Shown piece by piece: positions 1-8,066 of a stretch of 33,304 nucleotides of DNA (position 1 is the first letter of the stretch; every line of letters starts with the position of its first letter). The DNA comes from an uncultured Bacilli bacterium (GTDB lineage Bacteria > Bacillota_I > Bacilli_A > RF39 > UBA660). Both the position numbers and the translations under genes were made by a program. The stretch lies in assembly GCA_905235045.1 (NCBI GenBank), contig CAJOJO010000014.1:1-33304 (forward strand), in the 5' to 3' direction. The notes under the pieces are model-generated. The model had not been told where the DNA came from and searched no databases. It worked only from the letters and a program-made list of their open reading frames with translations.

Positions 1-224
<224 letters not shown>

Positions 225-289
225 TAAATTATTGTATAGTGATTGATAACACATTACCTTGTTTTCAGAGAATAATTTCTCTACTTTAA

Positions 290-393
290 ATTTGTAACGA
301 TAGCAAAGAGGATACACCTGTTCCCATCCCGAACACAGAAGTTAAGCTCTTTCACGCCGACAATAGTGTAAGCGAAGATAGGTAGTTGCAAAT
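290..393 (+). rRNA. rrf: 5S ribosomal RNA
   Basis: The gene carries the conserved 5S core (CCCGAACACAGAAGTTAAGC at about 329-348). Its ends pair as helix I, ATTTGTAAC with GTTGCAAAT, which fixes the boundaries. At 104 nt it is about 12 nt shorter than a typical Bacillus 5S; the missing bases fall in the helix IV/V arm. Short 5S rRNAs are known from Mollicutes. It is the last gene of the rRNA operon. Confidence 0.95.
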
Positions 394-427
394 TTTTTTT
401 TGTCTAAAATTATAATAATTAATAAAT

Positions 428-453
428 ATACTTGTCTAAGTATGTTTTTTTTT
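428..453 (+). terminator. rho-independent terminator of the rRNA operon
   Basis: A 6-bp stem ATACTT/AAGTAT with loop GTCT is followed by GT and a run of nine T. The stem overlaps the -35 element proposed for tsaE, so the rRNA operon ends exactly where the next operon begins. Confidence 0.75.
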
Positions 454-461
454 GATATAAT
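432..461 (+). promoter_or_regulatory. Promoter of the tsaE operon
   Basis: TTGTCT (432-437) and TATAAT (456-461) are separated by 18 bp. The predicted transcript would begin about at the AGGTGAT Shine-Dalgarno site, so the leader is only about 10 nt. Confidence 0.6.
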
Positions 462-477
462 TTAGTTAGGTGATATT

Positions 478-927
478 ATGGATTATAGAGTAACGACAAA
501 TGATGAATTTGAAACAATTGAGTTAGCGCAGAATTTTGAATCAGAGAAATTTCCAAATATGATTATATGTTTAGATGGGGAACTAGGAAGTGGTAAAACA
601 GTATTTACTAAGGGAATTGCTAATGCTTTAGGTATTACTGAAACTATTACATCTCCAACATTTACAATAATTAAGGAATATGAGGGAGAATTACCTTTAT
701 ATCACATGGATGTTTATAAATTAGATGGCAATACTGAAGGTGTAGGTATTGAAGAATACTTCACTAAAGGTGGTGTTGTAGTTATTGAATGGGCTAATAC
801 AATTAAAGATATATTACCAGAAGAAAGATTAGATATTAAATTTAAAGTAATTGATGAAAATAAACGTGTTTTAGTTTTAACACCCCATGGTAAAAAATAT
901 GAAGAGTTATGTGAGGCGGTTTTATGA
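478..927 (+). CDS. tsaE: tRNA N6-threonylcarbamoyladenosine ATPase TsaE
   Basis: TsaE is the ATPase partner of TsaD and TsaB in the cytoplasmic complex that makes t6A37 on ANN-decoding tRNAs. The 149-aa product has a Walker A motif GELGSGKT at residues 34-41, and the family signatures SPTFTI and HMDVYKL follow. Length matches the family (about 150 aa). It is the first gene of a tight operon with tsaB, rimI and tsaD; its stop overlaps the tsaB start by 4 nt (ATGA). The start has an AGGTGAT ribosome binding site. Confidence 0.96.
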   Translation: MDYRVTTNDEFETIELAQNFESEKFPNMIICLDGELGSGKTVFTKGIANALGITETITSPTFTIIKEYEGELPLYHMDVYKLDGNTEGVGIEEYFTKGGVVVIEWANTIKDILPEERLDIKFKVIDENKRVLVLTPHGKKYEELCEAVL

Positions 928-1568
928 TAACTCTTTTTTTAGATACATCAACCATTAGATTAATTGTCGGTATTTATAAAGATAATATGCCTATTTTTAT
1001 AGTAAATGAAGAAAGTATGAATGATTTGTCAAGTAGGCTATTACCAACAATTAAAGAATGCTTAGAAAAGATAAATTTAAGTGTTGATGATATAAATCGT
1101 ATAATAGTTGTAAATGGACCAGGATCATTTACAGGAGTTAGAGTAGGGGTAACAGTTGCTAAAACTTTAGCTTGGTCTAAAAATATTCCAATTATTCCTG
1201 TTTCTGAATTAGAATTATTAGCGACTACTAAAGTAGATACTACTTATATTGTTCCTTTTATTGATGCTAGAAGAGATGCTTTTTATGCTGGAATGTATGA
1301 TAAAAAACATAAAAATATAATTGAAGATACTTATATAACTCGTGAATCTTTATTAAATAAAATTAAAAGACGTACTTCTTTAAAGAATGTTACTTTTGTA
1401 AGTTATAATAAAGTAGATGAAATAGAAAGTATTTTGCCTAAATTAAATATTGAATACATTGTAAAAAAATATGCAAGAAAGAAAAGCTTTAATCCCCATT
1501 TAGTTAATCCTAATTACTTAAAAAGGGTAGAAGCTGAGGAAAAACTTGATGATAAAAGAAACAAATGA
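924..1568 (+). CDS. tsaB: t6A complex scaffold TsaB
   Basis: TsaB is an inactive ASKHA-fold homologue of TsaD and serves as the dimerisation scaffold of the t6A synthase. The 214-aa product opens with FLDTS and carries the signature VNGPGSFTGVRVG near residues 64-76, both diagnostic. The usual second half is present, ending in NPHLVNPNYLKR. It overlaps tsaE by 4 nt and the following rimI by about 20 nt, indicating translational coupling. Confidence 0.95.
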   Translation: MITLFLDTSTIRLIVGIYKDNMPIFIVNEESMNDLSSRLLPTIKECLEKINLSVDDINRIIVVNGPGSFTGVRVGVTVAKTLAWSKNIPIIPVSELELLATTKVDTTYIVPFIDARRDAFYAGMYDKKHKNIIEDTYITRESLLNKIKRRTSLKNVTFVSYNKVDEIESILPKLNIEYIVKKYARKKSFNPHLVNPNYLKRVEAEEKLDDKRNK

Positions 1569-1914
1569 TAAGGAACTTATTGATAGTTTTTTGGCTTACT
1601 TTGATACTAAAATGATTGATAATCCTTTCCGTAAGTATTTAGTATATGATGATTATGCAATTTTAGTATATAGTTTAATCTATGATCGATTAGAAATAGA
1701 TTATATATATGTTAAAGAAGAATATAGAAAGCAAGGAATTGCTAGTAAATTATTAGAATATTTATTTAAAAAATATGGTTTTAGTTGTTCTTTGGAAGTA
1801 AGAGTAGATAATAAAGAAGCAATAAATTTATATAAAAAATTTAACTTTGAAATTGCTACAATTCGTAAAAATTATTATAAAGATATTGATGGATACCTAA
1901 TGATTAGGAAGTGA
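1549..1914 (+). CDS. rimI: Ribosomal-protein-alanine N-acetyltransferase (RimI-like GNAT)
   Basis: This small GNAT acetyltransferase sits in the standard position between tsaB and tsaD. It contains the acetyl-CoA binding motif YRKQGIASKLLEYL and the downstream LEVRVDNKEAINLYKKFNF typical of RimI. The product of about 121 aa is shorter than the usual 150 aa because the N-terminal part is reduced. ATG at 1549 is chosen over the overlapping TTG at 1546 because TGAGGA lies at a proper distance. RimI acetylates S18 in model bacteria; the substrate here is not shown by sequence. Confidence 0.88.
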   Translation: MIKETNDKELIDSFLAYFDTKMIDNPFRKYLVYDDYAILVYSLIYDRLEIDYIYVKEEYRKQGIASKLLEYLFKKYGFSCSLEVRVDNKEAINLYKKFNFEIATIRKNYYKDIDGYLMIRK

Positions 1915-1919
1915 TTAAA

Positions 1920-2924
1920 GTGAGAGACACATATATATTTGCGGTTGAATCAAGTTGTGATGAAACAAGTGCGGCAATTATTAAAAATGGCTGTGAAGAA
2001 ATTGCTACGGTGGTTTTAACGCAAATTGATATACATGCCTTATATGGTGGAGTAGTACCAGAGATTGCTAGTCGTAAACATATTGAAAATATTACTATTG
2101 TTTTTGAAGAGACATTAAAAAAAGCTGGTTTAACAGTAGATGATATAGATGCGATAGCAGTTACTTATGGACCTGGTTTAATTGGATCATTACTTGTTGG
2201 TTTAGAAGCCGCTAAAACATTAGCTTTTGCTTATAATAAACCATTGGTACCAGTTCATCATATAGCTGGTCATATATACGCTAATAACTTAGAAAAATCA
2301 ATGCAATTTCCTTTAATTGCTTTAGTTGTTAGTGGTGGTCATACTGAACTTATTTATATGAAAGAAGATTATTCATTTGAGCGTATTGGTGGTACTTTAG
2401 ATGATGCTGTAGGAGAAGCTTATGATAAAGTTGCTAGGGTAATGAATTTAAATTATCCCGGTGGTCCTTTAGTTGATGAGTATGCTCATAAAGGTAAGGA
2501 CACTTATGATTTACCAATTCCTTTAAATGATAATACTTATAATTTTAGTTTTAGTGGCATTAAATCAGCTGTTATAAATGTTGTTCATAATGAAAAACAA
2601 AAAGGAAAAGAAATTAATACCTATGATTTAGCTACTTCTTTTCAAGAAAGAGTTATGGGCATAATTGTTAAAAAAACAATGAGAGCTTTAAAAGAATATA
2701 ACACAGAAAATTTAGTAGTAGCTGGTGGAGTATCAGCCAACAAAAGATTACGGGAATTATTAACTGAAGAATGTATTAAAAATCATATTAATTTATCATT
2801 ACCTAGATTAGCTTATTGTACTGATAATGCTGCTATGATTGGCGCAGCAGGATATTATGCTTATAAGTTAGGTAGAATCGCTGATTTAGACTTAAATGCA
2901 AAAGCAAATACAGAATTAAAGTAG
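1920..2924 (+). CDS. tsaD: tRNA N6-threonylcarbamoyltransferase TsaD
   Basis: TsaD transfers threonylcarbamoyl from TC-AMP to A37 of tRNA. The protein of about 334 aa shows ESSCDETS at the N-terminus, the iron-binding HIAGH motif near residues 114-118, VSGGHTEL, and PGGPLVDEYA. Two GTG codons are possible (1911 and 1920). The second is preferred because AGGAAG lies about 8 nt before it, whereas it touches the first. The gene starts 5 nt after the rimI stop. Confidence 0.96.
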   Translation: MRDTYIFAVESSCDETSAAIIKNGCEEIATVVLTQIDIHALYGGVVPEIASRKHIENITIVFEETLKKAGLTVDDIDAIAVTYGPGLIGSLLVGLEAAKTLAFAYNKPLVPVHHIAGHIYANNLEKSMQFPLIALVVSGGHTELIYMKEDYSFERIGGTLDDAVGEAYDKVARVMNLNYPGGPLVDEYAHKGKDTYDLPIPLNDNTYNFSFSGIKSAVINVVHNEKQKGKEINTYDLATSFQERVMGIIVKKTMRALKEYNTENLVVAGGVSANKRLRELLTEECIKNHINLSLPRLAYCTDNAAMIGAAGYYAYKLGRIADLDLNAKANTELK

Positions 2925-2932
2925 GAGGATTT

Positions 2933-3601
2933 ATGAAAAAATTTAAATCTTGGTGGTTATGGGTAACACTTGTATTGGCTATTATTATTACTGTAATTCT
3001 TATATTGTGTAATAGTAAAGAAGATGGTATTGATACCAAAAAAATGTTAGGTACATATTCAAATGGAGAAGCACGTATTACCTTAAAAGAAAATGGAAAA
3101 TGTAGTGTTGAAGTATATGATTATGGTGAAAGCATAACTTGTAAATGGGAATCAATGGGTTATTTTGATGGTAAAGATATAGGACAAGATAATTCGAAAT
3201 ACCCATGGGCTAAAATATATATGAATGATGGTACTGAAGTTGAATTAGATGCATTATTTATGTTAAATTATACTGAATTTATGGATCCAAAAAACTTAGT
3301 AAAATGGGAAAAACAAGGAGAAAATGCTGGTGAAGCAAATAGTGGTAAATTAAATTCAGCAATTTCTAAGACATATGAACCAACTTATGATACTTCTTAT
3401 TCTAGTGAACCTGATATACCTATTGATAACGGAAAAACATTAGAAGACGCTAAAATGGAAGCACAGATGTTTGTTGATGCTTATAAACAAGAGGTTACAA
3501 ATAGGGGATATGACTATTATGAAATGCTACACCAAATGGGTTATGCTGATGAAAGTGAATTTTTCCAAGCAATGGTTGAAAAATATATGAATGAAAATTA
3601 A
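2933..3601 (+). CDS. Membrane-anchored protein of unknown function
   Basis: No family is recognised. The 222-aa product has a short basic N-terminus, one hydrophobic segment (residues about 8-26, rich in W, V, L, I) and a long extracytoplasmic part. The first half (GTYSNGEARITLKENGKC and on) alternates beta-like strands, as in lipocalin-like or DUF-type secreted domains. The C-terminal part is acidic and helical. The cysteine after the hydrophobic segment (LILC) is not a good lipobox, so a simple membrane anchor is more likely. It has a strong AGGAGG site 8 nt downstream of tsaD and is probably co-transcribed with it. Confidence 0.8.
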   Translation: MKKFKSWWLWVTLVLAIIITVILILCNSKEDGIDTKKMLGTYSNGEARITLKENGKCSVEVYDYGESITCKWESMGYFDGKDIGQDNSKYPWAKIYMNDGTEVELDALFMLNYTEFMDPKNLVKWEKQGENAGEANSGKLNSAISKTYEPTYDTSYSSEPDIPIDNGKTLEDAKMEAQMFVDAYKQEVTNRGYDYYEMLHQMGYADESEFFQAMVEKYMNEN

Positions 3602-3603
3602 AA

Positions 3604-3629
3604 CTAGTTCTTATGAACTAGCTTTTTTT
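3604..3629 (+). terminator. Terminator shared by the tsaD operon and the convergent ABC operon
   Basis: A 7-bp stem CTAGTTC/GAACTAG with loop TTAT is followed by C and seven T. It contains the stop codon of the convergent minus-strand permease, so it lies exactly between two converging operons. The minus-strand side has only a short T run and would be weaker. Confidence 0.8.
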
Positions 3630-4392
3630 CAATAAATAAAACAATATAATACATAATAGCTGATATAATACATAAAAGAATTATACCGGTTATAACTAAA
3701 TTTAAATTAAATACTTGGGAGCCATACATTATTAAATACCCAATTCCTTTTTTACAGCATAGAAACTCTCCCATAATCACACCAATTAATGACATACTAA
3801 TATTTATTTTTAATGAACTTATAATATTATTCATAGAACTTGGAATAACTAATTTAGTAAATATTTGTTTATTATTAGCTTTAAATGATTTCATTAGTAA
3901 AATTTTATCTAATTCAGTTTCATTAAAACTAGTTGTAACATTTATAATCGTTATAATTGTTGAAATAAGTAAACTCATTATTATAATTGATTTAATACCC
4001 GCACCAAACCATATTATAATAATAGGTCCTAAAGCAACTTTAGGTAAACTATTTAAAATAGTTAAATAAGGATCTATTACTTTTCTAATCGTTTTATTCC
4101 ACCATAATATACTAGCTATTAGTATTCCAATAATTGTTCCTAAACTAAAACTAATAATAGTTTCATATATAGTTGTAAAAATATGAACATATAAATCTTG
4201 TTTATGAAGTTCTATAATCGTTTTTAAGACTAATTTAGGACTAGAAGTAATAAATGTATTAATTAACTTTAAATCAGCTAAAAGCTGCCATATTATAATA
4301 AATAAAACTAATATAGATACTTGTAATAATCTAATAGTAAAATTATTCCTTTTTATTTTTTTTAAATAATTTAAGTGTTCCTGACTATACAT
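3604..4392 (-). CDS. ABC transporter permease (SsuC/TauC/ThiX-type)
   Basis: This is the membrane-spanning subunit of an importer. The 262-aa product has about six hydrophobic segments and a BPD_transp_1-type coupling region around SFKANNKQIFTKLVIPSS, the equivalent of the EAA loop that contacts the ATPase. The segment NSLPKVALGPIIIIWFG is typical of SsuC/TauC/ThiX permeases. It overlaps the ATPase gene by 8 nt and is last in its operon. The substrate cannot be told from the permease alone. Confidence 0.9.
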   Translation of the reverse strand: MYSQEHLNYLKKIKRNNFTIRLLQVSILVLFIIIWQLLADLKLINTFITSSPKLVLKTIIELHKQDLYVHIFTTIYETIISFSLGTIIGILIASILWWNKTIRKVIDPYLTILNSLPKVALGPIIIIWFGAGIKSIIIMSLLISTIITIINVTTSFNETELDKILLMKSFKANNKQIFTKLVIPSSMNNIISSLKINISMSLIGVIMGEFLCCKKGIGYLIMYGSQVFNLNLVITGIILLCIISAIMYYIVLFIEKKLVHKN

Positions 4393-5122
4393 TATGATCT
4401 ATATCCTTCCATATTAAATTATAATAATAACTAAATTTAGAATCTTTTCTATTATTAGTAGGTAAATCTTTATTATTTAACTTAACATCATATATTTTTT
4501 TTATTTTTCCTGGTCTTTTTGACATAACAATAATTTTATCAGACATCGAAATAGCTTCGGCTAAGTCATGCGTTACCATAATAGCCGTTTTATTTTCTTT
4601 TTTTAAAATTTTATAAATATCATCAGATACTGCTAATCTTGTTTGGTAGTCTAAAGCACTAAAAGGCTCATCTAAAAGCAAAATATCAGGCTTAGTTGCG
4701 AGTGTTCTAATTAGAGCTACTCTTTGTCTCATACCACCTGATAAATTACTTGGATAACTATTTTTAAAATCTTCTAAGCCGTAATTTTTAATTAAACTAA
4801 GAACATAATCTTTATTTTGAAAATCCTTTTTTATTTCTAAACCAAGTAAACAATTATCTAAAATTGTTCTAAAAGGAAATAAACAGTCATTTTGAAGCAT
4901 ATATCCTATTTTAGAATTATTTAAGTAATTTATTTCTCCGTCATAATCTATTAAACCAGCTAAAATAGATAAAATAGTGCTTTTTCCACATCCGCTAGGA
5001 CCAACTATGGAAACAAAACTTCCTTGTTCTACATCATAAGAAAAATTATCAATAGCTAGAATTTCTTCATTTTTTGTATGATATTTTTTTCTTATGTTTT
5101 TAATTTCTAGTATTTTAGTCAT
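4385..5122 (-). CDS. ABC transporter ATP-binding protein (SsuB/TauB/ThiZ-type)
   Basis: This cytoplasmic ATPase energises the importer. The 245-aa product contains Walker A GPSGCGKST (residues 41-49), the ABC signature LSGGMRQRVAL, Walker B ILLLDEPFSALD and the switch histidine in VTHDLAEA. Length and motif order match nitrate/sulfonate/taurine-class ATPases. It overlaps both neighbours by 8 nt, which argues for translational coupling of a complete three-gene importer. Confidence 0.93.
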   Translation of the reverse strand: MTKILEIKNIRKKYHTKNEEILAIDNFSYDVEQGSFVSIVGPSGCGKSTILSILAGLIDYDGEINYLNNSKIGYMLQNDCLFPFRTILDNCLLGLEIKKDFQNKDYVLSLIKNYGLEDFKNSYPSNLSGGMRQRVALIRTLATKPDILLLDEPFSALDYQTRLAVSDDIYKILKKENKTAIMVTHDLAEAISMSDKIIVMSKRPGKIKKIYDVKLNNKDLPTNNRKDSKFSYYYNLIWKDIDHNV

Positions 5123-6095
5123 TTTTAACTAATTTGTCATATGGTGCCTTTTTACTTAATTCACCAGCATTTTTAACGATATCTTGAATATGGTTAAAAT
5201 TTTCTTCAGTTATTTCTGTATTTTCAAACCAAGCATCAATATCAAGATAATTTTGTACTAAAGTTTCTAAATCATTAATAGAAGTATCTGGAAAATAAGA
5301 AACTAAATTAGTAGCAATTTCTTTCGCATCATGATTATGAACATATTCTAGACTTTTATTAATTGCTTTTCTAAAATTATCTACTATTTCTTTATTTTCT
5401 TCAATATAGCTTTTTTTAGCATTATAACTTGTATATGGTACGATTCCTCCTAGTTCACCAACTGAAGCTACAATATAGCCATATCCTTGATTTACTAAAG
5501 TAGTAGCAGTTGGTTCAAATAAGGCAACGAAATCACCATCACCACCAATAAAAGCTCCGCTTGTAGCAGCAAAATCATAACTAGTATCAAAATTCATTTC
5601 CGTGGTACTAATACCAGCCTTATTAATTGCATAAGCTAAAGTCATAGCTGGCATACCACCTTTACGTCCAGCTATTATATGTTTTCCTTTTAAATTTTCC
5701 ACTTTAAAATTATCAATTTTTTCTCTTGATACTAAAAAACTACCATCTTTTTTAGTTAAACCAGCAAAATTAATTAAATAGTCACTTTCGCCATTATTAT
5801 AAACATAAATAGTTGCTTCACTACCACAAAAACCAATTTCAACATCACCTGATAAAACTGCTGATGTAACTTTATCAGCTCCAGGCGTTAAGATAAATTC
5901 AACATCTAATCCTTCATCTTTAAAATATCCTAAAGTATCAGCTAAATATTGTGGTGCATAAAAAATAGAATGAGTAACTTCAGCAACTCTTATTTTCTTT
6001 AAATCACTTTTATCGTTTGATTTTAAGAAAACTGTTAAAATGATAATTCCAATTATTAGAATTAAACAAATTGTTATATAGATAAATTTTTTCAA
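5115..6095 (-). CDS. ABC transporter substrate-binding protein, NMT1/SsuA-like
   Basis: This is the extracytoplasmic binding component, anchored by an N-terminal hydrophobic segment with no lipobox cysteine. It belongs to the NMT1/THI5/SsuA fold: the pattern from VTHSIFYAPQYLADTLGYFK to LKGKHIIAGRKGGMPAM is typical. TTG at 6095 is preferred as start because AAGGAG (6103-6108) lies 7 nt upstream. The ATG codons at 6101 and 6116 sit against or before that site. The substrate could be an aliphatic sulfonate, a pyrimidine precursor of thiamine, or similar; no TPP or FMN riboswitch is visible upstream, so none is assigned. Confidence 0.88.
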   Translation of the reverse strand: MKKFIYITICLILIIGIIILTVFLKSNDKSDLKKIRVAEVTHSIFYAPQYLADTLGYFKDEGLDVEFILTPGADKVTSAVLSGDVEIGFCGSEATIYVYNNGESDYLINFAGLTKKDGSFLVSREKIDNFKVENLKGKHIIAGRKGGMPAMTLAYAINKAGISTTEMNFDTSYDFAATSGAFIGGDGDFVALFEPTATTLVNQGYGYIVASVGELGGIVPYTSYNAKKSYIEENKEIVDNFRKAINKSLEYVHNHDAKEIATNLVSYFPDTSINDLETLVQNYLDIDAWFENTEITEENFNHIQDIVKNAGELSKKAPYDKLVKND

Positions 6096-6179
6096 AAACA
6101 TTCTCCTTTCTTTCATATTATTATATTCAAGTGAACTAGATAGGTACGTTTAAAAAAACTATATTTTTACATATTTTTA

Positions 6180-6209
6180 TTGACATTTAAAATTATGATA
6201 TGTTATAAT
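6180..6209 (+). promoter_or_regulatory. Promoter of tRNA-Ala
   Basis: A full consensus TTGACA (6180-6185) is separated by 18 bp from TATAAT (6204-6209), which also has the extended TG motif at 6201-6202. It is one of the strongest promoters in the window, as expected for a stable RNA gene. Confidence 0.85.
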
Positions 6210-6224
6210 TATTTCGTTCGATAT

Positions 6225-6301
6225 GGGGAATTAGCTCAGCTGGCTAGAGCGCCACGTTTGCACCGTGGAGGTCAAGGGTTCGAATCCCTTATTCTCCACC
6301 A
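6225..6301 (+). tRNA. tRNA-Ala (anticodon TGC)
   Basis: A complete cloverleaf is present. The acceptor stem GGGGAAT pairs with ATTCTCC, and the anticodon stem CCACG/CGTGG encloses loop TTTGCAC (anticodon TGC). The T loop is in GGGTTCGAATCCC, and the CCA end is encoded. The total is 77 nt including CCA. Confidence 0.97.
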
Positions 6302-6310
6302 TATAGAAAT

Positions 6311-6342
6311 AAAACCTTGAAAAAGGTTTTTTATTTTTTTTT
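6311..6342 (+). terminator. Terminator after tRNA-Ala
   Basis: An 8-bp stem AAAACCTT/AAGGTTTT with loop GAAA is followed by a T-rich tail. The same 20-base hairpin sequence, with one change, recurs after the next small gene at 6558-6577. Confidence 0.85.
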
Positions 6343-6379
6343 AAGTATGTTATAATATACAGTCAATGGGGAAAATATT

Positions 6380-6568
6380 ATGATTGTTTATCGATGCTTA
6401 ACTAGTGAAGAAATAATTGGGATGATAAATAATAAAAAAGTAGATTATCTTGTTAGATATGGAGAAAATACTTTTAATTATGAAAAAGATTGTGAATATA
6501 AACATTTCTTTGTTTTTGTGCAACATACAAAAAAGTATGTTAAATTAAAAGAAAAGCAAAACCTTTAA
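6380..6568 (+). CDS. Small protein of unknown function (62 aa)
   Basis: A short gene with its own extended -10 box (TGTTATAAT ending at 6356) and a GGGGAA site before ATG. The product is charged and aromatic with no membrane segment; it begins MIVYRCLTSEEIIGMINNKK and ends in a lysine-rich tail. No family is recognised. Its stop codon lies in the loop of the following terminator hairpin. Two nearly identical terminators flank the gene, so it is an isolated one-gene unit. It might be a shortened version of a longer protein family, but the sequence alone cannot show that. Confidence 0.65.
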   Translation: MIVYRCLTSEEIIGMINNKKVDYLVRYGENTFNYEKDCEYKHFFVFVQHTKKYVKLKEKQNL

Positions 6569-6588
6569 AAAGGTTTTGTTATTATTTA
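6557..6588 (+). terminator. Terminator after the 62-aa gene
   Basis: A 9-bp stem CAAAACCTT/AAGGTTTTG with loop TAAA is followed by a T-rich but interrupted tail. It is a near copy of the tRNA-Ala terminator. Confidence 0.7.
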
Positions 6589-6623
6589 AAATATGATATA
6601 CTTATATATAAGGAGATGTAAAT

Positions 6624-7208
6624 ATGAATGAATTATTAAAAAGTACATATCGTATTTCAATTATTGAATCTGTTTTCTTTATTGCAATAGGAGCATTACT
6701 TTTCTTAAATCCAGGTGGATTTGTGGAAATAGTTTCATATTTAATAGGAACTTTTGCTTTAACATATGGAATTATTAATATTTTTAAATATGTTAGAAAT
6801 AGAGAAATCTCATTAGCAAAATTTTTCTTAGTACTAGGAATTATTTTAACAGCAGCAGGTCTATTCTTAATAATTAATCCAACATTTATTGGCGCTATTA
6901 TACCTAGTGTGATTGGTGTATGCTTAATTATGAATGGAATTGAAAAATTAATGTATTTAAAATATGTACAAGAAAAAAATAGTGAAGCATATATAATATC
7001 ATTAGTATCAGGTATTGTTGTATTAATAGTAGGTATCTATTTACTATTTAATCCATTAGCTAGTACTTTAATTGTAACCCAAATTATTGGTGTAATAATT
7101 ATTGTTTATTCTGTTATGGATTTAATTGAAAAAATGCGATTCAAAGGATTTGTTAAAGGCGTTAAAAAGCAAATTGATAAAAACATTAAAATAGTAGATG
7201 AAAAATAG
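6624..7208 (+). CDS. DUF308/HdeD-like membrane protein
   Basis: The 194-aa integral membrane protein has about six hydrophobic segments arranged as three repeated two-helix units. Each unit contains a FLNP, IINP or LFNP turn, the hallmark of the HdeD/DUF308 family. The C-terminus is short and basic (KGVKKQIDKNIK). HdeD is an acid-resistance membrane protein in E. coli, but most bacterial relatives have no known role. It has a GGAG site before ATG and its own terminator, so it is probably monocistronic. Confidence 0.85.
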   Translation: MNELLKSTYRISIIESVFFIAIGALLFLNPGGFVEIVSYLIGTFALTYGIINIFKYVRNREISLAKFFLVLGIILTAAGLFLIINPTFIGAIIPSVIGVCLIMNGIEKLMYLKYVQEKNSEAYIISLVSGIVVLIVGIYLLFNPLASTLIVTQIIGVIIIVYSVMDLIEKMRFKGFVKGVKKQIDKNIKIVDEK

Positions 7209-7228
7209 CTTGACAGCTATTTTTTTTT
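7203..7228 (+). terminator. Terminator after the DUF308 gene
   Basis: An 8-bp stem AAATAGCT/AGCTATTT with loop TGAC, followed by a T run, overlaps the stop codon. Confidence 0.85.
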
Positions 7229-7264
7229 AAGATATAATACTTTTCGTGTTTTAGGAGGTATAGT

Positions 7265-7768
7265 ATGATTGATGAAGAAGTTCGTGATTTACTAAGATTA
7301 TCATATGATAATAACAAAAAATTACTTGATCTTGATGAAAAAATTCGTGATAATAAAATAACAATGGATGATATATCAACTTTACTAAATATGCGTGATG
7401 CGAAAAAAGTGTGGACAATGACAACTATTAATATGGTTGTTACATCCGCTTTATTTACGGGAATTGCTAAAATAGCTTTTGATCTACCAAATAAAGATTT
7501 ACGTTTTATACTTTTATCATTAGGAATCGGTAGTGTTATTTTAGGTTATTTAAAGTGTAAAGAAGAATTAAAAGAACAAGAAAGAATTCGTGATGTTGTT
7601 TATTTAAACCCTAAAGTTGGTTTTGAAGAAGAATATAATAATGAACAATTTAAAATATTAAAAAAAGAACAAAAAGTATTAAAAGAAGTACGTAATTCTA
7701 TCGTTGAGCGTGAACAAGAGATAAATGAGTATTTATCTGATTATCCAAAGAAATTAATAAAAAAATAG
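7265..7768 (+). CDS. Unknown protein with two TM segments and coiled coils
   Basis: No family is recognised. The 167-aa product has a charged, probably helical N-terminal half (LDEKIRDNKITMDDISTLL). A central hairpin of two hydrophobic segments follows (about residues 50-69 and 80-99), and the tail is a long charged coiled coil rich in K and E. The layout resembles small membrane-anchored coiled-coil proteins. A TATAAT at 7233-7238 and a strong AGGAGG site (7254-7259) precede the start. Confidence 0.75.
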   Translation: MIDEEVRDLLRLSYDNNKKLLDLDEKIRDNKITMDDISTLLNMRDAKKVWTMTTINMVVTSALFTGIAKIAFDLPNKDLRFILLSLGIGSVILGYLKCKEELKEQERIRDVVYLNPKVGFEEEYNNEQFKILKKEQKVLKEVRNSIVEREQEINEYLSDYPKKLIKK

Positions 7769-7784
7769 TTAATTTCTTTTTTTT
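7747..7784 (+). terminator. Terminator after the 167-aa gene
   Basis: An 11-bp AT-rich stem, AAAGAAATTAA (7747-7757) with TTAATTTCTTT (7769-7779), spans the stop codon and runs into a T tract. Confidence 0.65.
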
Positions 7785-7811
7785 GTGGTAAAATAATAAT
7801 AGGTGATTGAA

Positions 7812-8066
7812 ATGAATGATTTTAAATTTACAAAAGCACTATTAAAACAAACATCGGCTAATACGCCATCAAATTTACATAGTATGACAGATATGGCAAG
7901 AATTGAGCGAATTCATGATAATATGGCTGGTATTAATCCAATTACTAAAGAATTAATGAATAAACAACCAATTAGTAATAATCCTACGCCTAAAATAGAA
8001 CAACAAGAAAATCAATTACGTGATCAAATAAATGCTTTAAACCAAATAAAAAGAACTAACGATTAG
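7812..8066 (+). CDS. Small soluble protein of unknown function (84 aa)
   Basis: A short polar protein rich in N, Q and K with no membrane segment; no family is recognised. The start is ATG at 7812, because AGGTGA (7801-7806) is the ribosome binding site and covers the alternative GTG at 7803. An extended -10 TGGTAAAAT ends at 7794, so the leader is very short. Its 3' end overlaps the convergent metallophosphoesterase gene by 11 nt. The two stop codons lie in a small palindrome, CTAAC/GTTAG, which may end both transcripts. Confidence 0.7.
   Translation: MNDFKFTKALLKQTSANTPSNLHSMTDMARIERIHDNMAGINPITKELMNKQPISNNPTPKIEQQENQLRDQINALNQIKRTND

Noticed and set aside
4000-6220. A riboswitch (TPP, FMN or other) for the ABC importer
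   Set aside because: Only about 100 bases separate the binding-protein gene from tRNA-Ala, and neither strand shows the conserved core of a known riboswitch.
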